Shown piece after piece: positions 51,419 to 60,291 of a stretch of DNA of 64,000 bases. The stretch lies in the NCBI RefSeq assembly GCF_003054175.1, contig NZ_QBKN01000003.1, forward strand, positions 1-64,000. The letters run 5' to 3'. How positions within the stretch are numbered: position 1 is the first letter of the stretch; the number at the start of each line of letters is the position of its first letter. The notes beneath the pieces are model-generated. The model ran no database searches. It saw only the letters and a program-made list of their open reading frames with translations, and was not told the origin of the DNA. Both the position numbers and the translations under genes were made by a program. This DNA comes from Allosediminivita pacifica (lineage in GTDB: Bacteria; Pseudomonadota; Alphaproteobacteria; Rhodobacterales; Rhodobacteraceae).

Positions 51419-52738
51419 TCATTCGGACTCGGTCAGCACCGTGACGCGCAGCACGTCGCGCGGCTCGAGCAGGGTCGATTCGGTGGCCGGAATGCGCCGC
51501 TGGCCCGATCCGTCGTCGCGAAGGATGACGAATTCCAGCGAAGACTGCGCCTCGCCCTCCTCCTCTTCCTCGGCAAGCAGAATCTCGGCGCCGGCCAGTA
51601 GCTGCCGCGTCATGTCGCGGCGCGTCTCGAGCCGGTCGATCTGGCTCTGGGAGGTCTGAAGCTCCTGAAGAACCTGCAGCCGCCGTCCGGTCAAAAGGTC
51701 GTTGGCGTCCCGCTCCAGCTCGGAAATCTGCTGACGTGCGCGAAAGAGGCCAGTCTGGGCGTCCAACTCGCGCGCTTCCAGCTCGATCTGGGTGCGCTGC
51801 AGGTCGACCAGGGCCGGTGACCGCGCCAGACCGCGCTCGCGCAGTGTCTCCATGTTGCCGACCGATTCGCGCATCAGCTCGAGCTGCCGCTCGATACCGC
51901 CAAGCTTTTCCTGCAGCGAAGACACTTCTGCCTCGTGCAGCACCCGTTCTTCGCTGAGTGATTCAAGCGCGGTCTCGATCCGCGCCTGCCGGCTTTCGAA
52001 CAGGCCGAGTTCCTGCGCGTAAAGTGCCTCCTGCGCCGCGCTGCCATCGGGATGCTCGGGCACTTCGGGCATCGGAAAGCTCTCCGCCTCGTTCATCTCG
52101 GCCTCGAGCCGGGCCAGCGTCATGCGTTCCCGAGCCAGGTCGATTCCAATCTCCTCGAGGTTGCCCGCCGACCGGATGGCGCTCGAAAGCGCCCCCTGCT
52201 GCGTTTCGGCAAGCCGGTAGGTGCCGCCTGCGAGGGCAAAGGCCTGTATGACATTCAGCCGCGGGGCGTAATCGTACTGGCCAGGCCGCGCGACGTCGCC
52301 CAGCACGAAGACCGGCCCGAATTCCGCGATCTCGACGGTGACGCTCGGCGCATCCGCAAGGCCCAGGCGCCCACGGTAGAGTTCGGCAAGCTGCTCCGAG
52401 AGGACGCCAGGCATGACCCCGGCGGCATCGACCGGCCCAAGCAAAGGCAACGCAAGCTGGCCGTTGGGGTCCAGGGCAAAGGTTCCGGCGAGCGCGTCGT
52501 AGGTCTCGAACTGGACGGTCAGCGCGTTCCAGGACAGCACCCTGACGGCGACACGATCGCCCGGCGCGAGGCGGTAGCCCTGACTCTCCTGTGCCGGAAC
52601 CGGTGGCCCCGAGACGAAAACTGCCGCGAACAGCAGCACCCCGAAGACGACACGCAAGGTCGAGACGTTCTTGCTCCCATCGCGTGAAGAGGCTTTGAAT
52701 GATCGTGTATAGTATGACGTAAAATATTGGATCAGCAT
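51419..52738 (-). CDS. exoF: ExoF-like polysaccharide export protein
   Basis: About 439 residues. A signal-like segment (VVFGVLLFAAVFVSGPPVPAQ, near 30-50) precedes a Wza-type polysaccharide export domain (YRLAPGDRVAVRVLSWN and FALDPNGQLALPLLGPVDAAG) and a SLBB-like part (VFVLGDVARPGQYDYAPRLNVIQAFALAGG). A long helical coiled coil (about 185-385) follows, as in ExoF of succinoglycan systems. It would form the periplasmic/outer-membrane export path with the ExoP-like kinase. The start is uncertain: the frame begins only 4 bases from the divergent glycosyltransferase ATG and no good ribosome site is seen, so translation may begin further in, near the hydrophobic segment. Confidence 0.87.
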   Translation of the reverse strand: MLIQYFTSYYTRSFKASSRDGSKNVSTLRVVFGVLLFAAVFVSGPPVPAQESQGYRLAPGDRVAVRVLSWNALTVQFETYDALAGTFALDPNGQLALPLLGPVDAAGVMPGVLSEQLAELYRGRLGLADAPSVTVEIAEFGPVFVLGDVARPGQYDYAPRLNVIQAFALAGGTYRLAETQQGALSSAIRSAGNLEEIGIDLARERMTLARLEAEMNEAESFPMPEVPEHPDGSAAQEALYAQELGLFESRQARIETALESLSEERVLHEAEVSSLQEKLGGIERQLELMRESVGNMETLRERGLARSPALVDLQRTQIELEARELDAQTGLFRARQQISELERDANDLLTGRRLQVLQELQTSQSQIDRLETRRDMTRQLLAGAEILLAEEEEEGEAQSSLEFVILRDDGSGQRRIPATESTLLEPRDVLRVTVLTESE

Positions 52739-52742
52739 TGAT

Positions 52743-53981
52743 ATGGCTTCGATCACGGCAATAATTCCGACTTACAACAGGGCAGGGTATTTGACGCAAG
52801 CTGTCAATGCCTTGCGCACCCAGACCCGCAGGCCCGGCGAAATCATTGTCTGGGACGATGGATCTACGGACGAAACCGAAGCCGTGGCCCGCGAACTCGG
52901 CAGCGCGATCAGGTACTTCCGCGCCGAGAACGGGGGAAAGTCGCGGGCGCTCAACGCGGCCATGGCCGAGGCCACCGGCGACCTGATCTGGATCTGCGAC
53001 GACGACGACATCGCCCTTCCCGACGCCGCCGAAACCCTGGCCGGCATGCTGGACGCCGCGCCCGAAACCGGGATTGCCGGCGGCAGTTACCGCCGCTTCC
53101 GCGAGGATCGCGACGGCCGACGGCGCGAACAGGGGCCGGGCTATTGGCCCGACCTGTCCACCGGGACGCCGATGCGCCATCTGCTCGAGGACATTTTCCT
53201 GTTCCAGAACGCCACGATGGTGCGTCGCGAGATCTATGACCGGGCCGGCCCCTTCCGCGAGGACCTACCGCGCTCGATCGACTACGAGATGATCGTACGT
53301 CTCGGGCTGATCTCGCCCATCGCGCTGACGGACAAGCCGCTGTTCCTCCAGAGAAAACACGACGGCGACCGCGGCCCGGCAGCGGCCCGCCACGCCGCGT
53401 CGAAATCCGACGATGTCTGGAAACTCGCCGACCGCGAGATCTTTGCCGAGTTCCGCGAACAGATCCCGCTGAGCTTTTACGAAGCGATGTTCGAAGCCGA
53501 ATCACCCGAATTCGCGCGGCGTGCGGCCCTGCTTCAGCGCGGCTGCGTGCATGCGCGCCGCACCGACTGGCCTTCCGCGCTCGAGGACTTCGAGGCCGCG
53601 GCCGATGCGGCCCCGATGCAACCGCTCTGCGAGGTCGAACGGCTGATCTGCCGCCGTGCCATGGGCGGCAAGCACGGCATCGAAGAGGCGCTCGCGCCCG
53701 AAACGCGGCGCCGTCTTGCCGGGCTTGGCCGGCGCGGCACGGCGGGGGCCTCCATCGCGCAGGCCCTTGTCCGGGGGCTGGCCTGGCGGCTCAAGGTGGC
53801 GGTCCGCGCGGGCCGGGTCGGGCCGGCGCGCGACATCCTGCGCCTGTCCTCGGGCCTCGCGTCGCCGCGGCTATTCGCCAGCGCACCGGGGCCCCAGACG
53901 CGCGAACGCCGCGACATTCCTGCCGCGGCGTTCTTCCAGTGCTGGAATGGTGCGGCCCCGCAGGGCCGCATCGCTCAGTAG
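52743..53981 (+). CDS. Glycosyltransferase family 2 with helical C-terminal extension
   Basis: 412 residues. GT-A domain in the first 230: SITAIIPTYNRAGYLTQAVN, IIVWDDGSTDETEAV, LIWICDDDDIALPDAAETL with the acidic metal site, and PFREDLPRSIDYEMIVRLGL. The remaining 180 residues are helical; RRTDWPSALEDFEAAADAAP resembles a TPR-like hairpin. Its substrate is unknown. The start is well supported by the conserved first strand, although it is almost back to back with the ExoF-like start. It ends 7 bases inside the convergent RTX gene. Confidence 0.86.
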   Translation: MASITAIIPTYNRAGYLTQAVNALRTQTRRPGEIIVWDDGSTDETEAVARELGSAIRYFRAENGGKSRALNAAMAEATGDLIWICDDDDIALPDAAETLAGMLDAAPETGIAGGSYRRFREDRDGRRREQGPGYWPDLSTGTPMRHLLEDIFLFQNATMVRREIYDRAGPFREDLPRSIDYEMIVRLGLISPIALTDKPLFLQRKHDGDRGPAAARHAASKSDDVWKLADREIFAEFREQIPLSFYEAMFEAESPEFARRAALLQRGCVHARRTDWPSALEDFEAAADAAPMQPLCEVERLICRRAMGGKHGIEEALAPETRRRLAGLGRRGTAGASIAQALVRGLAWRLKVAVRAGRVGPARDILRLSSGLASPRLFASAPGPQTRERRDIPAAAFFQCWNGAAPQGRIAQ

Positions 53982-56900
53982 AGTTCGAGCACGTCGTTCG
54001 CGAGCATGGTCTCCACGTCGAGACCGCGCCCGTCGCGAATCACGGCCACGTCCTCGAAATCCGACCCGGACCCGGAGAGGTCGACCTGCATGACGCTGAC
54101 GGTGCCCTGGTCGACGAACCGCAGCCATCCCGAGGGATCCGCCGCGCCTTCGGGCACGAGCCCGATGACGGCAAGCATGTCCCCTTCGGAGGCGTCGAAG
54201 TCCTTCAGCTCGTCCACGCCCTGCCCGAGCGTCTCGGCCCGGAACACGAAGGTATCCGCGCCGACGCCGCCGAACAGCTTGTCGCCGCCGGCACCGCCGT
54301 CGAGGATGTCGTCGCCACCCTCGGCCCAGATCCGGTCGAGACCGGCACCACCGATCAGGATATCGGCGCCGCTTCCCCCCTTGAGGTAGTCGTCAGAGGC
54401 CGTTCCCATGTGGGTCGGATCGAGCCCGTCGTAGGGGTTTCCTTCTCCGCCGGTACCCGGCTCGGGCGACTCGGAGGCCGCGAGCGTGAGGCTGTCGCTC
54501 ACCTTGGTAAGCGTGTTGCCAGCATCATCGGTGATGACCGCCGAGAACTCGATGCTGCCCGGCTCGAAGCCGCTCAGGTCGAATTCCACTGTGCCGTCGG
54601 CCGTGACCTTCTGGCCCGGGACGCCGGGATGCGAGACGACCTGGATCACCGCCGAGGCGTCCGCATCCAGACCGGAGACCTCGACGCTGACGGAGCCGTA
54701 GTCGCCGGGCATGATCTCGGTATCCGGGACCTGCAGGGCGAAGTTGCCGTCCTCGTCGGCGCTGGTGTCCGCCGGAGGGGTCTCGCCACCATCGGTCCCA
54801 CCACCGGTTTCGCCGCCGTCAGCGGGCGTGGAGGTGGCGCCGATTTCCAGCGCGCCCTCTGCCAGCAGCCCCTCGACCGTGAGATCGCGGCCCCAGCGGA
54901 ACTGCGCCATGGTCTCAAAGCCCGAGCCGGTGAGATCCACCTGCAACTCGCCCAGGGTGCCCGACTTGACGAAGCGCATCCAGTCGGCGGGGTCTGCGTC
55001 GACAAGCGCCTGCGGCACGTCGACGATCATCAGGGTATCCCCTTCGGAGACATTGAAGTCCTTGATGTCGTTGACATACCCGTTGGACGCATCGGTGGCC
55101 GACAGGACAAAATAGTCGGCGCCATCGCCACCTTTGACGATGTCAGCACCGCCGCCAGCCACGAGCACATCGTCACCCGAGGTACCGATCAAACGCTCGG
55201 TCTCGTCCGTGCCGCGCACGACGTTTTCCGGACCATCCCAGACGAAGTCGCCGGTCTCGGTCTGGCCACCGCCCGAGCCACCGCCAGTTTCGCCACCGGC
55301 CTCACCACCGGTTTCGCCGTCGGTTTCACCGCCCGAGCCAGCGCCGGTTTCACCGCCAGTTTCGCCACCGACCTCACCACCAGTCTCGCCACCGGTTTCG
55401 CCGCCAGTTTCCCCGCCGGTCTCACCGCCAGTCCCGCCGGAGCTTGCACCGCTGCCGTCGAGCTCGAAGCCATGGTCGAAGTCGGGGTTGTTGACCTCGG
55501 GCGTGGGATAGGAATCGAGCGCGTACTGCTCGAGGTAGCTGTCTTCGAACCCTTCGAGCTTGAGAACGACCACCACCGGGTGCTGGTCACCGCTCAGACG
55601 CTCGGTAATCCAGAAGACGACCGGGGCCACCCAGGCGCCACCCTCGGTCTGCCAGGTGCCGTGCTCCTCGAGGAACTCGTCCCGCGTGAAGTTGATGTGC
55701 CACTTTGTTTCGTAGTTCTCGAGCTTCAGCTTGGCTTCCTCGTCGGAAGACGCCTGGTTCTTGATGCTGCTGACGATGTTCTCGAAGAAACCCCGCTCTC
55801 CGAGCCCGTCGGTGATCGTCCCCGAGACGCTCACCTCGTTGTCGGTGGGCGTCAGGGTGATATCCGCGTCGCTGTCCAGCTCGAACTTGAGCCCCACGTT
55901 CGGATCGGCATCCTCTCGCGACATGACCTTCGGCAGCGGATTCTGGTAGTCGATACCGTATTGGGCGAAGTACTCCGTCCAGTAGTCGATATCCCCCCGG
56001 TCGCTGTCGTATTTGACGTCGAACATGGTGCGGACGTTGTTGGTCTCGACATCGAAGACCACAGCCTCGTGGCTGATCCCGTGCGACCTCCAAAGCAGGC
56101 CGAAGTCGCTGACACGCACATCGTTGAGTACGGCCGAAGAGTTCTTGCCCCACATGGTGAAGGCGATCCCGTCACCGCTCCAGTCGGAGTCGATGAACTC
56201 GTAGTTGAAGGCGTAGTTCTGCAGGTTGATCCCGTCCTTGCCGCCCCAGATGTCGAAATCCCTGATCACGCTCAGCGTGTCGCTATCGTCACCAAACTGG
56301 CGGTGAAACACGCGGAACGCTTCGGTCGAGGCGATCACCTCGTTGCCTTCGAAATCGGTGATGGCGCCTTCCTCGTGATCGACCGCCACGTCGAAGGGAT
56401 TGGGATCGAACTGAAGCTGTTCGCGCTCGAACATCTTGCGGTGGATACCGTCGTTGGGCGCCCTGTCCGGATCGTCTTCCGGGAAGGCCTCCTGGCCGGA
56501 AAAGTTCCACCCCAGCTTGGAGTTCGCCGCGATGTTGTCCTGCTGGATGATGATCCGGGACTGGTTCTCGTAGGCCGCGCCCTGGTTGCCGTCGCCGTTC
56601 TTGTTCTCGGCGGCATAGCCCGTGATGCTGCTGACGAGGTTGTTGATCCAAGCCCCGGTCTCGTTGCCCCATTCGGACACGATCCCGCCGCCGGTGATGT
56701 CGAAGACGATGTTGTCGTTGACCATCGCGCGGCTCTCGTGCTGCACGATGCCCCAGCCCGGGCCGCCCGAAACGGCGTTCCCGATCAGGTTGCTGGTGTG
56801 GGCGTCGGCGTCGGTCCCGACCATGTGGAGGTGCAGCGGATAGCGGCCCTCGGGGTTGGTGTCGCTGATCGGAATGGTCTTGTCGGTCCGGCCGAGTTCC

Positions 56901-57739
56901 TCGAAGGCGGCGTAGCGCACGTCGTTGATCGAACCGTCCTCGGCGTTCGGCGTGTTGTTGTGGAGCATCACGTGACCGCGCGTGCCTTCGGGGTTTTCCG
57001 AGCTGAAGGTCACGTTCCGCGACAGGTTGCCGACGTAGATATCCGCTTCCTGTGTGGTCGGACGCTCGTGATCGTAGTCGAGAGGCTGATCGAAATAGAT
57101 CGTATCCCCTTCGACGCGAACGATCTCACGGGTCTCGTCCTCGGTCATGAGCACGCCGTTGGCATCCTCGCCCAGGTAGCCGGTCCCCACCACGAGGATC
57201 GTGTCACCGGGCTGCCAGTTGGACAGATCGCCCTCGACCGCCATCGAAGTGGCGCCTGCGGGGACGTCTTCCTTGATGACGAGATGCGATTCCTTGGCAG
57301 CGCCCTGGATGTCGACCTCGCCGAATGCGACCATGCCGTGGCTGAGCATCTCGGGGTCGGCGTTCATGTCGATCGGGGTATCGCGGAAGACGATATCGAT
57401 TTCCACGTCCGATGGAATCGGGTCGTCCACGGAACCCGCATCGAAGCTCGAACCTTCCGTCGTCAGGATGGTCTCGACCCGCATTTCGGTGCTGTGTTCC
57501 CGGGTGAACTTCAGCTCTCCGTCCACCCGCACTATTTCGAGGTTTGGCGAGCTCCGGACGTCATAAAGGATTGAAATTCCTTCAGGGATTTGTATACTTG
57601 AAGAGTCGTCGGGCACTTTGCCCCCGGCCCAGGTGCTTGGGTCGCTCCAGCTGCCGCTCCGTACTGCGACATGGGTTGCATCCTCGGGGGCGAGCAGATT
57701 GTAGGCTTGTTGCATGTGTTGAGTGTGGGAAGTTTCCAT
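53975..57739 (-). CDS. Large G8/parallel beta-helix protein with RTX calcium-binding C-terminus
   Basis: 1254 residues, no Sec signal, hence probably secreted by a type I system. Order: G8 domain (about 22-140, HVAVRSGSWSDPSTWAGG); right-handed beta helix (about 150-560, with RYPLHLHMVGTDADAHTSN and GNAVSGGPGWGIVQHESR); beta-rich part; a Gly-Gly-Glu-Thr linker (about 766-826); first RTX block (GTSGDDVLVAGGGADIVKGG) with a trailing beta domain; an Ig-like module (SADEDGNFALQVPD); and second RTX block (GGDDILDGGAGGDKLFGG) with a C-terminal domain ending LELY. Related G8 proteins bind or cut polysaccharides, so it may act on the locus product at the cell surface. AGAGG precedes the start. No T1SS genes are in view. 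Confidence 0.88.
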   Translation of the reverse strand: METSHTQHMQQAYNLLAPEDATHVAVRSGSWSDPSTWAGGKVPDDSSSIQIPEGISILYDVRSSPNLEIVRVDGELKFTREHSTEMRVETILTTEGSSFDAGSVDDPIPSDVEIDIVFRDTPIDMNADPEMLSHGMVAFGEVDIQGAAKESHLVIKEDVPAGATSMAVEGDLSNWQPGDTILVVGTGYLGEDANGVLMTEDETREIVRVEGDTIYFDQPLDYDHERPTTQEADIYVGNLSRNVTFSSENPEGTRGHVMLHNNTPNAEDGSINDVRYAAFEELGRTDKTIPISDTNPEGRYPLHLHMVGTDADAHTSNLIGNAVSGGPGWGIVQHESRAMVNDNIVFDITGGGIVSEWGNETGAWINNLVSSITGYAAENKNGDGNQGAAYENQSRIIIQQDNIAANSKLGWNFSGQEAFPEDDPDRAPNDGIHRKMFEREQLQFDPNPFDVAVDHEEGAITDFEGNEVIASTEAFRVFHRQFGDDSDTLSVIRDFDIWGGKDGINLQNYAFNYEFIDSDWSGDGIAFTMWGKNSSAVLNDVRVSDFGLLWRSHGISHEAVVFDVETNNVRTMFDVKYDSDRGDIDYWTEYFAQYGIDYQNPLPKVMSREDADPNVGLKFELDSDADITLTPTDNEVSVSGTITDGLGERGFFENIVSSIKNQASSDEEAKLKLENYETKWHINFTRDEFLEEHGTWQTEGGAWVAPVVFWITERLSGDQHPVVVVLKLEGFEDSYLEQYALDSYPTPEVNNPDFDHGFELDGSGASSGGTGGETGGETGGETGGETGGEVGGETGGETGAGSGGETDGETGGEAGGETGGGSGGGQTETGDFVWDGPENVVRGTDETERLIGTSGDDVLVAGGGADIVKGGDGADYFVLSATDASNGYVNDIKDFNVSEGDTLMIVDVPQALVDADPADWMRFVKSGTLGELQVDLTGSGFETMAQFRWGRDLTVEGLLAEGALEIGATSTPADGGETGGGTDGGETPPADTSADEDGNFALQVPDTEIMPGDYGSVSVEVSGLDADASAVIQVVSHPGVPGQKVTADGTVEFDLSGFEPGSIEFSAVITDDAGNTLTKVSDSLTLAASESPEPGTGGEGNPYDGLDPTHMGTASDDYLKGGSGADILIGGAGLDRIWAEGGDDILDGGAGGDKLFGGVGADTFVFRAETLGQGVDELKDFDASEGDMLAVIGLVPEGAADPSGWLRFVDQGTVSVMQVDLSGSGSDFEDVAVIRDGRGLDVETMLANDVLELY
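55264..55445 (-). repeat. Gly-Gly-Glu-Thr coding repeat in the RTX protein
   Basis: A run of about 14 units, mostly GGET with variants GGEV, GGEA, DGET and GSGG, encoded by a 12-base degenerate repeat. It joins the beta-helix part to the first RTX block. The acidic glycine-rich composition suggests a flexible, possibly calcium-binding spacer. Repeats of this type vary in length between strains. Confidence 0.8.
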
Positions 57740-58138
57740 GGAATGCCTCTCTGGCAGGGGCTTTGAGTGTCGTTTTCAAACCCGCATGAGTGGTGCGGGG
57801 CTTTCAGGGTCGTTCTTCAGGTCGGCTGACGAACGACATAGGAAATCGACGTTAATGGCCACCTAAGATGAGCCGGCGGCAGGCGTGTAAAATCTGTCGC
57901 CGTATCGTGGTCAGTGCTCCTTTTCGGTGCGTTGTTTACGTTACGTCCCTGTTCTTAGGCGTGACTCAACTTGAAGATGAGTCCGCGCCTCCCGATTTGG
58001 CGCGAACGGCTGCTTGTTGCAATCTGTCAGAGCGATATTTCGGAAACGACGTTGCGGCCCGGCGGGAACATGCTGGAACTGTGATTTGAAGCGGCATTTT
58101 CTGGCGCAACTCGTGGCGGCACTCGGGCGATTCGCCTA
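57740..58138. other. Intergenic region upstream of the RTX gene
   Basis: 399 bases between the RTX start and the polymerase stop, both genes on the minus strand. No convincing gene; short plus-strand frames lack ribosome sites. The part near 57840-57960 is relatively AT-rich and should hold the RTX promoter. No strong palindrome was found. Confidence 0.5.
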
Positions 58139-59374
58139 CTATTTGACGTTGTTGCCATGCCTTGGCCGGGCGGCGGCGATGGCCCCTATCCAGAAGACCA
58201 TGTGGAAGATCACGAAGGGCTTGAGAAAGTCGGCCTCGGTCATGGTGCGGATGACCACGACCAGCATGTGTCCGAAAAAGTAGACCGAGGGCATCGATCC
58301 CTCACTCAGGGCCCGCCGGCTGATCACCCAGATCCCCCACAACAGCGCCGGCGCGACCATGGCGAGACCGATCAACCCCTGATGGACCGCGATCTCGTAG
58401 TAGCTGTTGTGAAAATTGAAGACATCCCACGGGCCCTTGTAGAACTCGAAGTAGATCCGCCGCACCAGCGGGGACTCGTCATAGCGCCAGAACCCGCCCG
58501 CGCCGGTGCCCAGCAGCGGCCGCTCCCGGATCTGGTCCTCGGCGTACTGCCAGAGCACCGTCCGCCCGGTCAGCGTGCTGTCCTTGCCGAACTGGCCCAG
58601 CACCGCGTCGACGGGGTCCACCTGCTGGTAGGGCAGGATCGACAGGGCCGCGACCAGCACCACCCCGAACAGCAGGAACAGCGTGGCCAACCGGCTTGGC
58701 CGCATCAGGCCGCCGCGCAGGATGATCGCCCCCGCCGTCAGCGTCAGCGCCGAGCCGAGCACAAGTAGCACCGCCGTGGCCGAGTTGCTGACCGTGGCCA
58801 TGTAGGCGGCAATGGCCGCCATGACGAGCGAGCCCAGCCGCACCGGCCACCGCGTCCCCGGATCGAGGAACACGGCAAAGGTCACGTTCCACATGACGAC
58901 CATGTTCTTGCCCATGGAGTTCTTCGACGAAAAGATCCCGAGCTCGCCCTGCCCCATGCCAAAGACGGCAATGAAGTTGATGACCCCGATGATGCTCGCG
59001 GCAAGGCAGATCGCGTGCATGATCTGCCGCGGTGTCAGGCTCGCCGCCACCTGGAAGCAGATCACCATGGTCAGCCCGAGGTAGAGAGCGAACTTCAGCG
59101 CCTCGACCGGGGCCACCGCCCAGCTGATCGACAGCAGGCACCAGATCGGGAACAGCATGATCACCCAGGCCCGCGCCAGCAGCGGGGCGATCAGCGCCTG
59201 GTCGCGCCAGATCGTGTAGGCGTAGTACAGCGCCAGCGGATAGAGCAGCAGGTCGTCGCCCGGAAACTGGACGAAGGTCACCATGGCCCAGAGCGTGAAG
59301 GTCAGGAAGTCCCTGCGCTCGGCGGTGATCCGAAGCGTCGGCCCAACCGGATTGCCGAAGCCTATATCCGCCAT
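58139..59374 (-). CDS. exoQ: O-antigen ligase/polymerase family protein (ExoQ/Wzy-like)
   Basis: 411 residues from ATG 59374 (GGAG upstream); a longer frame to 59458 is not supported. Ten or more hydrophobic segments with the Wzy_C signature in the large periplasmic loop: LTGRTVLWQYAEDQIRERPLLGTGAGGFW and FNFHNSYYEIAVHQGLIGLAM, in which the conserved His-Asn-x-x-Tyr stretch and the arginines mark the ligase/polymerase family. In succinoglycan-type systems ExoQ polymerises flipped repeat units. It is the rightmost core EPS gene. Confidence 0.88.
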   Translation of the reverse strand: MADIGFGNPVGPTLRITAERRDFLTFTLWAMVTFVQFPGDDLLLYPLALYYAYTIWRDQALIAPLLARAWVIMLFPIWCLLSISWAVAPVEALKFALYLGLTMVICFQVAASLTPRQIMHAICLAASIIGVINFIAVFGMGQGELGIFSSKNSMGKNMVVMWNVTFAVFLDPGTRWPVRLGSLVMAAIAAYMATVSNSATAVLLVLGSALTLTAGAIILRGGLMRPSRLATLFLLFGVVLVAALSILPYQQVDPVDAVLGQFGKDSTLTGRTVLWQYAEDQIRERPLLGTGAGGFWRYDESPLVRRIYFEFYKGPWDVFNFHNSYYEIAVHQGLIGLAMVAPALLWGIWVISRRALSEGSMPSVYFFGHMLVVVIRTMTEADFLKPFVIFHMVFWIGAIAAARPRHGNNVK

Positions 59375-59502
59375 GTCGACGCTCCGTTTTCGTGCATTCC
59401 GCACAACTTCGATATTATTCTGAAAAGGGCCGTCCAAAGCAATTGAACATGCTGCCACCTGCGCGATGATGGCGGCATGGAAATGCTCCCGGACCCTCGA
59501 CG

Positions 59503-60291
59503 ATGACCAAATGCGCAGCCATCGACGGCCATGTTCACATCCACCCCCGCAGCGATCTCGCCCGGCTTCTGAACGCGGCGCTCGGCAACGTCCGGCACCA
59601 CGCGGGCCCCGGGGCCGAGCCCTGTCTTCTGCTGACCGAGACCTCCGGCACCTTCGCCTTCGACGCCATCTGCGAGGGCACCCGCCGGGCCGAGGGATGG
59701 AGCCTCGAGCGTCACGCGAGTGACCCTGCCGCGATCCGGGCCGACAACGGAACCGACGGGCTCTCGATCATAGCAGGCCAGCAGATCGTGACACGCGAAC
59801 GGCTCGAGGTCCTGGCCCTCGCCACCTGCCACCGGCACCCCGATGGTGCCCCGCTCGGCGACACGCTCGCCGCCCTGCGCGCGGCCCGCGTGCCCGCCGT
59901 GCTGCCCTGGGGTCTCGGCAAGTGGATGGGACAGCGCGGAAAGATCATCGCCGAAACCCTCTCCGGTGCCGGCCCGAAGCCACTGCTGGGCGACAACAAG
60001 GGGCGCCCGCGCGGCTGGCCGACCCCGGGCGCCTTCAGCGCGGACTCGGCCTGCATCGTGCTTCCCGGCTCCGACCCCCTGCCGATCCCCGGAAGCGAGG
60101 AGATCGCCGGCAGCTACGGCTTCCTGCTCGACCCGCCGCTCGACCCGGACCGGCCGGCGGCGGAGCTTTCCGAACGCCTGCTTGCGCTCGACACGCAGCC
60201 CCCCACCTTCGGCAGCAGGATGGGTCCGTTCGAGGCGGCCCGCGTGCAGGTGGCCCTGCGCCGTCACAAGAAGGCGGGTCCGGCGGCATGA
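59503..60291 (+). CDS. Predicted metal-dependent hydrolase (DxHxH type), unassigned
   Basis: 262 residues. The opening AIDGHVHIHP contains the DxHxH metal motif of amidohydrolase/PHP-type phosphoesterases. LATCHRHPDGAPLGDTLAALRAARVPAVLPWGLGKW in the centre and PLLGDNKGRPRGWPTPGAF later would supply further ligands. The whole pattern is not one I can match to a named family. It has no signal peptide. Its stop overlaps the start of a GlpD-like flavoprotein by four bases, so the two likely act on one substrate. It is divergent from the polymerase gene, with 128 bases between. Confidence 0.65.
   Translation: MTKCAAIDGHVHIHPRSDLARLLNAALGNVRHHAGPGAEPCLLLTETSGTFAFDAICEGTRRAEGWSLERHASDPAAIRADNGTDGLSIIAGQQIVTRERLEVLALATCHRHPDGAPLGDTLAALRAARVPAVLPWGLGKWMGQRGKIIAETLSGAGPKPLLGDNKGRPRGWPTPGAFSADSACIVLPGSDPLPIPGSEEIAGSYGFLLDPPLDPDRPAAELSERLLALDTQPPTFGSRMGPFEAARVQVALRRHKKAGPAA

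Noticed and set aside
55264-55445. Short regular repeats considered as a CRISPR array
   Set aside because: They encode an in-frame GGET linker, have a 12-base period and no unique spacers.
53939-57574. 1211-codon open frame on the plus strand opposite the RTX gene
   Set aside because: It mirrors the codon structure of the RTX gene, has no recognisable domain, and opens inside the end of a glycosyltransferase gene; typical antisense frame in GC-rich DNA.
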